Below are positions 1-38,087 of a stretch of DNA of 64,000 bases, in pieces. The DNA is from Pogona vitticeps (lineage: Eukaryota > Chordata > Lepidosauria > Squamata > Agamidae), in NCBI RefSeq assembly GCF_051106095.1, contig NC_135793.1, positions 6,957,001-7,021,000 of the forward strand. Reading direction: 5' to 3'. Numbering within the stretch: the first letter of the stretch is position 1; each line of letters opens with the position of its first letter. The translations under genes and the position numbers were made by a program. Under the pieces are notes generated by a model. The model did no database searches, was not told the origin of the DNA, and saw nothing but the letters and a program-made list of their open reading frames with translations.

Positions 1-551
1 AAGCCCGTGTGTGTGGAGCGAGAGAGCAGGCCGCGCGCGCTCTCGCCCGCCTGCCGTTTTCCTAGCCCAAGCCTGTGATTGGTGCAGGCCTCAGACCTGG
101 CGGACCCCGAATGCCAGGCCCGGAAAAGCGGCAGCCGAGGCGGCCGAGTCCTCGGGCCTCCAACCCAACCCCACCCACCACCCCCGCTCGGGCCCGAGCC
201 CGCCAAGCGAAGGTGAGGAGGGCGAGGGGGAGGAAAGAAGGGAGCTTTGCCCGCGGGACTGAGGGGGGTGGCGGTCGGGGCAAGGAAGAGAGCTCCCTCA
301 TTTCCCCTTTTTGAAACTGGGAGGTGAGGGTGGAGGCGCCACCAGGCCGCGCAGGCCACACGGCAGGCCGCGCCCGGAGGCCTAACCCGTCGCACCTCCG
401 CCGCCGGGTTTTCTCCTTCATATTTTTTTAATTCTTTTTTTTTCTCCCCTCCCCCCCGTATGTAGGCGACTCTTGTCCCGCCACCCTCCCTTTTTTTCCC
501 CCAAGGTAGAACTCTTCGTGGCTTCGGCCGGCCAGGCCTCGGAGCGGCCAG

Positions 552-577
552 AAAATGGCGGCAAGCAAAATGGCGGC
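552..577 (+). promoter_or_regulatory. Twin YY1-type motifs, likely just downstream of a transcription start
   Basis: Two identical copies of AAAATGGCGGC occur at 552-562 and 567-577, 15 bp apart. This matches the extended YY1 site (AAnATGGCGGC). In vertebrate CpG-island promoters that site usually sits a few to tens of bases downstream of the start site and in the direction of transcription. The orientation agrees with + strand ZNF711 transcription, which would place a start site at roughly 530-550. The placement is inferred, not measured. Confidence 0.6.
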
Positions 578-611
578 GGGCGAGACTCGCAGCTCGGCGG
601 GAGCCTTTTTT

Positions 612-667
612 CCAATCTCCCGTCCACTCCCCCGATCGCAATATTAATTCTTGAATAAATAAAAGGC
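612..667 (+). promoter_or_regulatory. CCAAT box followed by a TATA-like element
   Basis: CCAAT at 612-616 is followed about 40 bp later by an AT-rich ATAAATAAAAGG stretch, an AT island within GC-rich DNA. The spacing suits a CCAAT plus TATA-like core promoter. The AT stretch could equally be chance or an insertion remnant. It may mark an alternative start site downstream of the YY1 pair. Confidence 0.35.
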
Positions 668-1157
668 GTGCTGTTCCCCCCCCCCCCCCGCCCCGAACCC
701 TTTCTGTTTTCTACCTCACTAAGGCCCGGTCAGGACTAGGCCTCTACCCGTGAGGGGGAGGGAAAGAGGCCCCCCCCTTGCTTGGAAAGCCTCCCCGGGG
801 CCCCCACGGGAGAGTCTCCCCACCCCCTCCGGAGCCCCATCTGAAGGCTTCCAGCCGCCCTCGGCCCCCTTTCTCTCTCTCTCTCCCTCCCTCCGTCTCC
901 ACGATCGCCCTTGGCCTCCCTCGGCCCGCGCCGGCCCTTCGGTCCGTCTCCTCTCGGGCCCTGCGTTAGGCATCGCTGGCTGGCTGGCTCCCTGCCCTCC
1001 CTTCCCCTCGGCCGCGCAACACCGCCCCGGGGAAGGATGGGTACAACCCCACCCCCTTTTTGCCCGACCCGGGCTGCAGAGCGCCGCTTTATTGTTTGCT
1101 CATCACGGGCCCTGATTGGAAGCGAGTAGAAGAGGAGGGTGGCGAGGCTCTCCCCTT

Positions 1158-1159
<2 letters not shown>

Positions 1160-1191
<32 letters not shown>

Positions 1192-1202
1192 TGTTTGTGT
1201 GC
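1160..1202 (+). repeat. (GT)n microsatellite
   Basis: An uninterrupted GT dinucleotide run of about 31 bases continues as an imperfect GT-rich tail to about 1202. It lies inside the CpG-rich promoter block. Confidence 0.95.
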
Positions 1203-1330
1203 CTGTATGTAAAGGTATGTGCGGCGCCGTCTCGCGCACGCGCCCTCCTCTGAAGCTTCTTTGTGTCTCGCGCGCGCCCGCTCGCTCTCCCGCCCGGAAG
1301 CATCAACCCTGGAAAAAAACCCTACGTGCA

Positions 1331-2510
1331 TCCCTGTACAGTACACACGAGCCCTGCCTATAGATTTTTTTTTTAAAAAAAAAACTACATCTGCAGTATT
1401 TTGAGAAGGAAGCCCTGCTACTCTTTGGGAAACAGATTTACCTCTCAGGAGGTGGCGCATCCTGTAAGAATGTTGACAGGGAAATTAAGCTTGATTTTTG
1501 AAATTTTGTGGGGGGGATTTGCTTCCCGATCACTGATATCGTTGATCTCCCAAAAATGTTCACCCAGCCTGATAAGGTTTATGGGTGGAATAACTAGATT
1601 CTACTGGACCAGATACTGTACAGAGATATTGATTTAGTGTTCGCTGCAACACGCTTTTTAATGGCTACTCTGGACTTTTATCAACATAAGACATAGTAAC
1701 CCACTGTTGTAAATAAACCAGATTTAGTCGATATGGGAGTGTGGATGTGTTTTGAGCTAACTTTCCAGTTGTAAGTGCTTAATTGGAGATGCTGTTTTGC
1801 CGGGGTGATGTGTTTATGTCCAAAAATCTGGTGTATATCAAATGACTTTTCATATGGTGCACACATTCGCTCTGGTATTATCATTTGGTTTTGAGTGTAC
1901 GGGATATATTGTTTTGTTTTAGGTTTATGCATTGCTGTCCAGTTCTCGCAAAAGAACTTGGAACAGTGTTTTAGGAATAGTGCTGTGAGGAAATTGCAGC
2001 CTGTTGACTGCAACTGTCCCATTTTGATTTTACCACAAGCTGCCAAATGACTGCTGATGACGCTGTTGACTGCCATATTTATAGGGCACTGTGACTCACA
2101 GCCACAGAAATTGGTATTCCACCTTTTTGGGAGCCTTCATGACTTTAGAAAGGATGAATTAGTCTTGTGAATGAGTGTGTAGTTCTTGCAGCGCTATTTA
2201 ATATATTGCAGTGGCCCTTGGGCCGACTCCTTTGCTTGCCCTTGCTTATGGTTATTACATAGGAATAAGCAACATTGAAACCAGTTTTGCAAACTTGGGG
2301 AAGAAACCTGTAGTGAGTTCCAATTTCAATGTCTTTCTCATGCACACAGCACACAGAAAAGGAAACTGTCCCATTTCATGAACTGTCTGATCTTCCAACA
2401 GTACACTTGTTTTAGTGCAACACTTCTCCAAGTTATGTAGACTTCATCCATAGACATGCATTGGAAGAGTTGGGGAGATTGTTCTTTCTATGCAGAGCAA
2501 GATGTTATTG
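1331..2510. other. Intronic/5' region without a recognised feature
   Basis: AT-rich sequence with only short random open frames. A non-coding 5' UTR exon could be present, but nothing in the sequence identifies one. Confidence 0.5.
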
Positions 2511-2514
2511 TGGG

Positions 2515-2595
2515 CTGTTAAGTCAGTTCTGACTTTTGGCAACCCTTTTCAGGGATTTCTAGTTATGGAATACTCAGAAGTGGTTTACCATAGAA
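2515..2595 (-). mobile_element. Fragment of tRNA-derived SINE with BovB-like tail
   Basis: It contains the shared block GTCAGTTCTGACTTTTGGC followed by the ..ACTCAGAAGTGGTTTACCAT.. core seen in fuller copies at 47415, 59464 and 61168. Only the 3' portion in SINE orientation is present. The tRNA head is missing. Confidence 0.6.
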
Positions 2596-2666
2596 AAGAG
2601 CACCCTTTTCACAAGTTGCAGTGATTAATGACCGTTTGAAATATGGGTAACTAATGTATGTCCAAT

Positions 2667-2784
2667 TATCATCATCATAATCTTAGAACTGAAGAACTGG
2701 AAGGGACCCTATGGATCATCAAATCCAGCCTTTGTCAAGGAGGAAACTCTGTAGCCAGATCTCTAAACTACTGAGCTATCAGGC
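2667..2784 (-). mobile_element. tRNA-derived SINE, minus orientation
   Basis: It begins with an ATC-repeat tail, then a GGAAGGGACCCTATGGATCAT body, then the complement of a tRNA-like A box (..GATAGCTCAGTAGTTTAGA.. read on the minus strand). It is the same family as the copies at 45624 (plus) and 50431 (minus), and is slightly decayed. Confidence 0.75.
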
Positions 2785-2970
2785 ATTTCACATAGGGTTG
2801 TCACAGAAAGTAAGTGGCTGGCTCTGCAAGTGCTGGGTGTGATCTGCACCATCTCTTCTTCATGATAAAAATTGTAGATTTGACACAGTGGGAATTGAGG
2901 AGGAAGGTCCTGCTTTGTCCCATTTGAGGGCTGCCTTTGCAGAAGCTTCCTGTGACTGTTGGCCCAAATG

Positions 2971-3167
<197 letters not shown>

Positions 3168-3199
3168 GCAGTGCACACAATCAATTCAGTCCTCTGCAA

Positions 3200-4640
3200 G
3201 AAATTATTTGAACATAGAATTCAATTCTTGACATGTGGAGGCAATTTTTGCTCATCACAAGTTTCCATTAAGGTGTTCAATTACAAGCCTGGTTTTGTGT
3301 CATATGTGATAAACACACTGTAATTGACACATATGCTATTTTTTTCTAACATTTTGTGTTGAACAACAGAAAAATGTTTTCTGTGCAAAAAAAAAATAGC
3401 ATGCCCTGATAATATAGGTAAATCATAGTAACAACTATAAAAAGGGGAAACCTGAGCCACTGCATGCACATCTTGGACAGAGTGCTGCATTCATGTAATT
3501 TCTGCTCTAAAAATATTAAAATCCTGTAACTTAGAGTTAGGAAACCTCAAGTTGGAGAGGGGCAACTGCAGCCCTTTTAAGCATACAATCTAGTGCCATG
3601 TTTCCCAAACAGCCACATACCTTTCTCCATGATACTGGTATTTGGTGATTTCCCAGTTTTCGTACAGATTATTCTCAATTCATAGAAATGTGTTTCCTAA
3701 GGCCTAATAAGAGCTTTAAATTAAAATTTCCTACTATTTTTAGTCCCATCACTTTGCATTTGGCCTCACTCACCTCTGTCCTCTTCAAGAATGTCTCTGA
3801 AATTGATTTTGGCCCTTCTGTTGAACGAGCTTCCTATCCTTGTTTTGATTTAGGTGTAAATGCTTATTTTGCTTTTGCAAATCAAATCAAATCTGTTTGA
3901 TAGTATTAAGTAAATATTAGTAAGAAAATGTGTTTTCTTTACAAGAAATGTGGTATGAATATATTATGTTAACAAAAAACTTGGCAATATAAAGTGAACC
4001 CTATAATAAAATGGGTTAATATAGTATTGGGATATGGTCCTGGTAGTCGATGGATTTTAAGAATCCATTAAGCTGTGAAAATGTTTAGATTTTTTAAAGA
4101 AATAAAACACAATTTTAAAATAAAAATCATTAAAATGTGCAAGGAGTTTTCTGATACATAGAGAAGCATATACATTCTGTCAGTAGGATTATTTAACAAT
4201 GAAAAGAGGCCTTCTCTTTCTCTGTAGCGTTATGCATGGCTTCCTTACCAGCTGTTACTTGCCAAAAATTAAAATCACAACATATGCCTTTTTATTTATA
4301 TGAACCTAAATACATCGGACTACATCAATTTATATGTCTGTTTCTGTATGCACTATAACTAATTTTTTATTCGCCATCCTATTATATAGAAAATAGCCCC
4401 TTTGAATTTGATAGGATTATTTTCTGAATAAATTATTTCATTGTTGTATAATTATAACTGAAATATCTTGTATAAAATTCACTAAGATCTTTCTGTTATT
4501 TGGAAATCATTTGATCTTAATAGTAACTGGGAGTTTGGGAAATGGGCATTTGGCCCACTGTGCCATGAGGATGGGCTAGTTTGCTCAAAGGCTTCTGGGT
4601 TTTTTGCTCCATTTTGATTAGTTTCCCACACATGGAAGAT
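3200..4640. other. 5' UTR intron without a recognised feature
   Basis: AT-rich intronic sequence. I see no conserved coding segment or clear repeat in it. Confidence 0.5.
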
Positions 4641-4650
4641 TGCTCTAAAC

Positions 4651-4793
4651 CAGGGGTCTCCAAACTTTTCAGAGTGAGGGCTACAACATTTGTTTCAGAT
4701 TTTTGAGGGCCAAAGGAAGACCCACACGTATGTGTGCCTGCCCGCCAGGCCATATAAAAAGGCAAGCCATGGGCCGTAGTTTGGAGACCCCTG
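4651..4793. mobile_element. Short hAT-type MITE
   Basis: A 143-bp element has 16-bp terminal inverted repeats, CAGGGGTCTCCAAACT and its complement AGTTTGGAGACCCCTG. They are perfect and of the classic hAT-Charlie type. No transposase is present. I do not see a clean 8-bp target duplication. The element stops 56 bp before the acceptor of the start-codon exon of ZNF711. Confidence 0.8.
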
Positions 4794-4872
4794 AAAATGT
4801 ATGTAATGTTAGCAGAGATAGTAATTTCTATATAATTTTCTTTTTACAGTTTGTGACCGAGCATAGATGATT

Positions 4873-31555
<26,683 letters not shown>

Positions 31556-33187
31556 CATATGAGCTGTGGAAGAAAGCAATTTAGAAACTGTGATGTGCTA
31601 ATTGGGGAAGAAAACTCTCATGAACTGTTTCTCCTGGTTTCAAAGCTTGATATTAAATCATAACTTTACATTCTTTGTATTAAAAGTCTTTAAAAAGTAT
31701 TAGGGTTGATAGGGGACATCATAGCCCTATGGTTGTTGCTTATCAGAACCTAAAGAACACTATAAAGTGCAGAGAGAGGAATGAATGTCTGAGAAGCTGC
31801 AGAATGAGACCTTGAATGTCTTCTGTTTAAAGTATTATACATTATTAAGCTACAGAAAATACTGAGACAGTTATCTTAGCCCTTTATCAATAACGCCATT
31901 TTGTCTCCTTAATGAAAACCAGGGATGGGAGTTCTTTCAGGAAGGTTTGCTAAGGCAAATCGGCCATATGCAGTTTTTGAGCAGTGAATCTAGGTAGAAA
32001 ACAAATCATTTGATCATTGCATTTTTTAAATTGTGCTTGGAAATAGTATTCAGGAATTGGTCAAATCTTGAGGGTTTTTTAAAAAAGTAAACATCCATTT
32101 CATCATGAAATGGCTCCTTTATTAGGTTCAATGAGCAATTTCTAAACATTTTTCAGAGCTGCTAACCTATTTTATTGCAGGATACGGTGTTAAAAATACA
32201 GCATTATGTTTTTGAGCTCAAAAAGTGTTGTTTGGTGCTAGGATTAAAAACGTGTATGTATATAAGTTCCCTTTTCTCTGCAATTGAATGTTCAATATGG
32301 CACATATGACAAAAAATATATTTTGATTGAGCTAATTATTATTTTAAGAAAGGAAAAAAGAAATACATGCAGCAGTTGGTGCTAAGAGTTGGCGCTTTTT
32401 TTTTCTTGCTACTTTGCTATCTTCCCTTTTTGTTAAATGAAGAGGATCAAGGTAGAAAGAATACAATTGTTCGAAATGCCTAGAAAATCTTTAGGAGCTG
32501 GATTCCTGACAAAGTAGAACCATTGTGGTCAAATTAAAAAAAAACCATGAAATTGCACCTTTAATCAATTCATACAAAACGTATACCATACTATAAACAT
32601 TCTCAGTCTGTAAGAAAGTTATATATGCAGTATTTAACCAGAACAATATGCTGCCACTAGAGTTTGGAGGTGGATCTTCAGTTTACAGTGTATACATTTG
32701 AAATATGCATCCCTTTAAACAATGCTTTGTGTTAGCATGCTGCAAATCAAAATGGCGCTTAATATAACAAGCTGGTCTAGGGCTATTTAATAATTAAAGA
32801 ACTGTTCATAAATGTTATGCATATAATGTGTCCTTTTTTAAACTTTTTTTTAAGTTGCTTCATGTTTGCACACAGCTGTTCACATGATAAATTGTAACTT
32901 TACTTCATGCTACTATATTGTGGCTTTGTGTTTCTGATAATGTTCATAATTTGTTTTTGCACCAGATGAGAATCAGTTCCTTGAGAATAAATTTTGTTTT
33001 TTTTATATTTCTAAATTTCAGAAAGTTAACTTTGGGAAACCTTAGAAAACTACTTGTGTTTTATGTGGCTGTAAAAAATGATGTACACGCTGTAAAATAA
33101 GATTGTCACTGTTATGTGGGATTATTATTTCAAAATGTGTTACTCATTGTAATGAGCATACAATAAAATGCATCTCTTGCACTCCAG
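31556..33187 (+). other. ZNF711: ZNF711 3' UTR
   Basis: About 1.6 kb of AT-rich sequence follows the stop. The best polyadenylation signal is AATAAA at 33162-33167, followed within about 20 bases by a likely cleavage site and then TG-rich sequence. An earlier AATAAA lies at 32986-32991. The end is inferred. Confidence 0.75.
33162..33167 (+). terminator. Polyadenylation signal AATAAA (ZNF711)
   Basis: A canonical hexamer in the context CATACAATAAAATGC, with a downstream TTGTTTG-type element. It is preferred over the hexamer at 32986 because it is the last one before a MITE begins at 33262. Confidence 0.65.
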
Positions 33188-33261
33188 CTTTTTGGGAACG
33201 CTTGCATTCATTGTTTGTACCAGTCTATAGGTACATATTGCTCATTCATCATTTTTAAATA

Positions 33262-33671
33262 CAGTGGTGCCTCGCTTAACGACGATAATCCGTTCCAGGA
33301 AAATTGCCGTTAAGCGAAAACATCGTAAAACGAAATTAACAACCCAATTGAAATGCACTGAAACCCATTCAGTGCGCTCCAGTGGGGTAAAAACTCACCA
33401 GCCAGCGAAGATCCTCCATACAGTAGCCATTTTCGCTGCCTGTATAGCGAGGAATCCATCCCTAAACACAGTGGGGGGCCATTTAAAGCACCCGGTGGCC
33501 ATTTTGAAAACCCAACAATCAGCTGTTTTTGATCATCGGAAAGCGAAAATCGGTTCCCGAAGCAAAGCAAAATTCGCTAAGCAAAATTCCCCCATTTAGA
33601 CCATTGTTTTGCGAATCGTCGTAAAGCAGATTTGTTGTAATGCAGGGCAATCGTTAAGCGAGGCACCACTG
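33262..33671. mobile_element. Tigger-like MITE, family B, TA-flanked
   Basis: It begins CAGTGGTGCCTCGCTTAACG and ends ..GAGGCACCACTG, with TA on both sides. It lies 75 bp past the presumed end of the ZNF711 transcript. Its GCCATTTT words are typical of the family. Confidence 0.88.
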
Positions 33672-33867
33672 TATGTTTGCATCCTTGATCATACTCTTCA
33701 GAATCTGCTGGAAACTGGAGTCACAGTGAACATGAGAAATAATTGTGTCTTTTAGGTTTCCAATTAGAATATGCAAAAATTGAGCTTTTTTACTAGGAAG
33801 ACTGTCCCTTTAATGGTGGTCTGCAATGTATTTTTATTCATGTTTAATATATTTGTTACAATCCTAT

Positions 33868-34077
33868 CTACTGTATCCACAGAGGATCGGTACCAATCCC
33901 CCCCCCCCCCCGGTGGATACTGGAAAACACAGAAATAGCAAATTATAACATGGTTCCTGTTTCCCTCTAGTGGCCATTTCTGTTAAATACATTGTGGAAA
34001 TATATATGAAATACATATTTCTCAGAGATTTTATTTAATATTTTCAGGCAGCTGATAAGTGAATCAGTGGATACTTA
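33868..34077. mobile_element. Tigger/MER2-like MITE, family D
   Basis: It matches the family D layout: ATCCACAG-type left end, GGATCGGTACCAATCCCC, a middle GAAAACACAGAAATAGCAAA, CCCTCTAGTGGCC, then ..TATTTTCAGGCAGCTGATAAG and ..GTGGATACTTA. Both ends are eroded. Confidence 0.65.
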
Positions 34078-35600
34078 CATGTTCTTTTGACCAAACCAAC
34101 TTTAGTTACATATTGGATGTGAAGTAGCTGAAGAGACCTAGCTTCTGACATTGATTATGAACAGAAAACTCGAGGAGTTGTGTTGGCCCACTAGAAATAT
34201 CTGTATATTAACTTTCCTTTTGTATCTTCCATTTTCCTAGGTTTGTCATAAAATTGTGTATACACTGAAGAAGGGAGTTCTTGTTTTATCAAAGACCCAA
34301 CACATGAAAGAGGCTATTTTCATGTATTTTATGTTCTTTCATGGAGTGTTGAAAGATAACCTCTAAAGCGGAACTGATCGGTGTTTACAGAAGAGGGTCA
34401 CACAATTTTTTTGTTTCCTTTGTGTTCCTTCTTTCATGTAACCTGTCTTATCCCCTTTAGCTGTCAAATCATCTGCGTAGTTTCTCAGTAATGTTGGTTA
34501 CTGACAGCAGCTTCAGAATGGGAGCATCTGGAGCAGGTGGGAATTTTGAATCTATTTAAAGATGCATTGGAATCTGGTGAGGAGTGCGCTTTGCTTCAGT
34601 CATTCCATGTGGGGTGATAAAGGTGTGCTGAATTTGTGATGCCCTCTATCTTGGATTGTGCTACCTGCTTGCCTGCCTCTGTGTTTTTATCCCGGACCCT
34701 CTTCCTTTTTTGTCCCTCTCCCCAAAGTTCTGTGGAGATTTCTTTGGATTATTTTTTGCTGATGCCAGGCAACCAGTGTGCCTCCTTGCGAATTTTTGGA
34801 CCCTGCCCCCATTTCTTTGGGGATTTCCCCCTTGTTTCTGTTTGTTTTTGACTCTTTCTTGATTTACTTTTGCTGTTTCAGCCTGGCTTGCCTGCTGGAC
34901 TATAAAAAGAGAAAGAAGACATCAGGTGGTAAGGGGATTTTGACTTTTAAAATTTTATTTTTCTTCCTTTTCTTGGTTTATAAGAGAGGGGTCTGTGTGC
35001 TTTCCTTTAACTTCCCAATTTTTGTCCCTATGTCAGGGTGATGTTTTTCTTCTTCTTCTTTGGTTGATTTTTAAAAAATGTTAATTGGTTAATTTGCTAA
35101 ATATTCTGTTAAAAGGTACATATTTTGATAAGGATTGGAGGACTGTTTTTGTGTGTGGAATGGGGTGGGAAGGAGGTTAACTTCATGACTGTGCCACTGG
35201 CAGTGGAGGTGGTTGGTTTGTTGCCTGCTTTTGAAGTAAATTGATTCTCTGTTGCCTTGCTTCTGCTTTTTTGGAGTATTTATGGCTTTTGAAATGCAAG
35301 CAAACATGAACAGAGCAATACGAAATGAGAAAGAGCCTTTCCCTTTGTGCATTAAAAATATGAAAACAAAAAAGGCACCCCCACTGGAAGTATCCAGAGT
35401 GAAAATATGAATTTTTGTTGTTGTTGTATACATCCTTACCAGTTAACACGTCTTAACTAGAATATCCAGTTCATTCAAATTTTCTATTTATGCGTGAGAC
35501 AACTTACTCATAGTAGTTGAACTAACTGTACACTTCTCATTTAACTGTTAATTCAAAGTATTTTTCAAAACAGGATCGCAGGAACCATGAAATTCCATGT
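34078..35600. other. Intergenic, no recognised feature
   Basis: Sequence between the two genes. It includes pyrimidine-rich patches around 34640-35060 with non-conserved open frames. I recognise no gene. Confidence 0.45.
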
Positions 35601-35605
35601 TGCTT

Positions 35606-35648
<43 letters not shown>

Positions 35649-35673
35649 TGTATGTATGTATGTATGTATGTAT

Positions 35674-35712
<39 letters not shown>

Positions 35713-35715
35713 TTT
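35606..35715 (+). repeat. (TTTA)n microsatellite with internal (TGTA)n
   Basis: TTTA units, then about five TGTA units, then TTTA units again, about 110 bp in all. It probably grew from a LINE tail, but no LINE body adjoins it. Confidence 0.9.
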
Positions 35716-36645
35716 GCTGTTTCAAACAACAATGTCCTCTAACTAGTCTCTCAAATGCTACTTAGCAAGCAGAGGAAACTTGCAAAATCATACTGGAAAT
35801 ATGTGACATGAAATTGGCCTTCTCCAAGATTTGGGTATGCCTAAAATAATTATTTGGAGTCTTCACCATGTGTGTTTTAATTTAACTATTCTTCATTGAA
35901 AAATAAAAACAAAACCTATCTCTGTTGACATAAGTGGTTGATGAGATGCTAAAACTGGACAGGGTTCCTGCAGCTACACATGCAAAAATCCCCGTTCTGC
36001 ACATCTGTTGTTGACTGGGACTCTTCCAAGAGACAGAAAAAAAGCAGCGTAGTCAACTATTCCCACGAGACTTTCTGATAGATGTCAGTTATGTTATGTA
36101 GTTCCCAAAAGGTGCAGAAGTCTTCTGAATGTTTTCCTTATGTGGCAACTGTACTGGTTATTTTTCATGTGTATTTGAAATGCTTGTTTTTTAGTGGTCA
36201 AATTTATATCCTGGTAGTGTAAAACATTTTGGAAGCCAGCTAAGAAATTTTGCTTACAAATCTCTTTATTTTATTTAACTAAGGTACAGTCATGTCTGCC
36301 CCCGGTACACTCTCAAAGGCTTATTTGATAAAAGTACAGGCTGTAAACTGACTCCAAAAGGACCATCACTCATTAAGAGAGAAGAAAGAAAAGGGAAAAG
36401 AGGGGCCCATATTTACAACATAGATTCTTAAGAAAACCCAGTAAAGCAATAGTTTGTAGTTGTGTAACCAACAGCTTCCATAGACCATCTTTATCCACAA
36501 AACTCCCAAGTATCTCTTCTCAATGTAATGAAATGTTTAGGAATTAGGTCAACAGCAGTCTCACATACCTGTCTGATTTCCTTTCTTTTTGTCAGGCTTG
36601 CAATTGGCTTTGTCTTTTATGTACCCCTTGGCTTTGGTTTCCAGT
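35716..36645. other. Intergenic, no recognised feature
   Basis: No gene, RNA or repeat family recognised. Confidence 0.45.
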
Positions 36646-36649
36646 AGTA

Positions 36650-36889
36650 CAGTAGGACCCTTATATCTACAAGGGATTGGTTCCAAGCTGCCCTGCAGTT
36701 ATAGTGAATGCTATTTTAATAGTAAATGCTATACATAAAATAGTCTGTGGCTTCCTTTAGCAGCCAGTTCTGCTGCCATCTTTACAAATATATATATTTC
36801 TAGGATTTTTAAAAAATATTTGTAATATTTTTGGACTGTGGGCAAGTGAATCAGCGGTTCCTGATCCTGTGGATAAGGGGGTCTTACTC
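36650..36889. mobile_element. Tigger/MER2-like MITE, family D, near full length
   Basis: 240 bp from CAGTAGGACCCTTATATCTA to ..CTGTGGATAAGGGGGTCTTA, with TA before it and TA two bases later. It is the clearest uninterrupted copy of family D and the reference for the nested copies at 38986, 44354 and 63052. Confidence 0.82.
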
Positions 36890-37124
36890 TATTGTACACA
36901 AAGAAAGCAAAAAGTGGAGAGCCAAGCTTCAAAGTTCAGTTGTAGCAGAAGAGACAATGCCAAGTGCATTTCAAATAGCTCAGATTTCCTTTTCTTTCTC
37001 TTTTGGACAACATCCCATTTTTTTTATTTTTATGGAGTGGAACATAACGGTCACAGCCCTCTATGGTAGCCTTCAGGAGACAGGGCAGCTGAACTTGGCA
37101 GGTCACCATTTTGCCTTTGTTTCC

Positions 37125-37360
37125 TGTTGTTGTTTAGTCGTTAAGTCGTGTCTGACTTTTCATGACCCCATGGACCAGAGCACGCCAGGCCCTCCACTGC
37201 CTCCCGGAGTTGGGTTAAATTCACATTGGTCGCTTTGATGACCCTGTCCAGCCCTCTCATCCTCTGTCGTCCCCTTCTCCTCTTGCCTTCACTCTTTCCC
37301 AATGTCAGGGTCTTTTCCAGGGAGTCTTCTCATGAGATGGCCAAAGTATTTGATTTCTAG
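37125..37360 (-). mobile_element. BovB (RTE) LINE 3' fragment, antisense
   Basis: It contains TTTAGTCGTTAAGTCGTGTC, ATGACCCCATGGACCAGAGC, CATCCTCTGTCGTCCCCTTC and AGATGGCCAAAGTATT in the order of ruminant BovB 3' sequence as I remember it. In BovB this encodes the ORF2 C-terminus plus tail. BovB is known to have moved horizontally between squamates and ruminants. The copy is severely 5'-truncated. Confidence 0.85.
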
Positions 37361-37820
37361 GACCTTATAGATCTAAGCATGACCCTTTTTAATCATTTAA
37401 TAACACCAAAGAGGAACAGTGGCATAATACTAAAAATAAGAAGTCCTTAATTAATTGATATACAAGGACTGAATTGCCCCCAAGCTATTTCTTCTACCTT
37501 AAGCATTCCCAAATGAAACACCACTCACCATGGTAAAAAATTTAATGGCCATGTAAATATTATATTGGCTTGAAATTTAAATGTCAACATTCACTTTTTT
37601 CCAGTTCACCAAAGCTCAAGAGTAAAAATGACACTCACACACAAGTACAATTCATAAGTAAATCTTTTTTACTCATAAGTAAATCTCACGGGGTGGGAAT
37701 TACTCCTACATAGGTTTTCACAGGACTACAACCTTAATCTGTTGAGCTAGAGTTTTAGGATTAGGATGAAAATGATTATGATTACTACCATCAAATTCAG
37801 GCAAAACCAAAATAATAATT
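37361..37820. other. Intergenic, no recognised feature
   Basis: AT-rich sequence with nothing identified. Confidence 0.4.
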
Positions 37821-37821
37821 T

Positions 37822-38087
37822 AAAAAAAGATTAAAAAGTTGTAGCACCTTGAAGTCTAACAGCTATATTTTAAATATGAGCTTTTCTGGACAGGTCCACT
37901 TCCTCAGACATAAGGGTGAGACTTCATGACATTTATTTATACATGGCCCCAAGATGGAGACTGTATTTGACCACGAGTTGTTGACCTGGCTTGATCTTTA
38001 AGCCTCCTGTTAATATTCATAAATAAAAATATTTTATTTTTCTTTTGTTTCTGTCTGACATGCTAACACAGCTACTTCTAAAATGAC
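37822..38087 (-). mobile_element. Dispersed repeat of uncertain class, split copy
   Basis: The blocks GTAGCACCTTGAAGTCTAAC and GGACAGGTCCACTTCCTCAGAC at the left and GACATGCTAACACAGCTACTTC at the right are the reverse complement of the repeat at 61388-61545 (GGACTTGTCCACGAAAGCTC, ..CACAGCTACCCC). About 140 bp of unrelated sequence separates the two pieces. The class is not certain. Confidence 0.5.

Larger units (their letters stand above)
1..1330 (+). promoter_or_regulatory. ZNF711: CpG island and promoter region of ZNF711
   Basis: The segment is very GC- and CpG-rich, unlike the AT-rich sequence that follows, and lies just upstream of the ZNF711 coding exons. It holds inverted CCAAT boxes (ATTGG at 78-82 and 1115-1119), a CCAAT at 612-616, a TATA-like stretch near 654-667 and twin ATGGCGGC motifs at 552-577. 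The first, non-coding exon of ZNF711 should begin here. Splice-donor candidates are AAG|GTGAGG at 213 and AAG|GTATGT at 1215, and I cannot choose between them without transcripts. Several long open frames in this block are a by-product of GC richness and are not called as genes. Confidence 0.8.

Noticed and set aside
62-1460. Several long open frames on both strands (up to 167 codons)
   Set aside because: They lie in the CpG-rich promoter block, have low-complexity composition and resemble no protein. GC-rich DNA lacks stop codons by chance.
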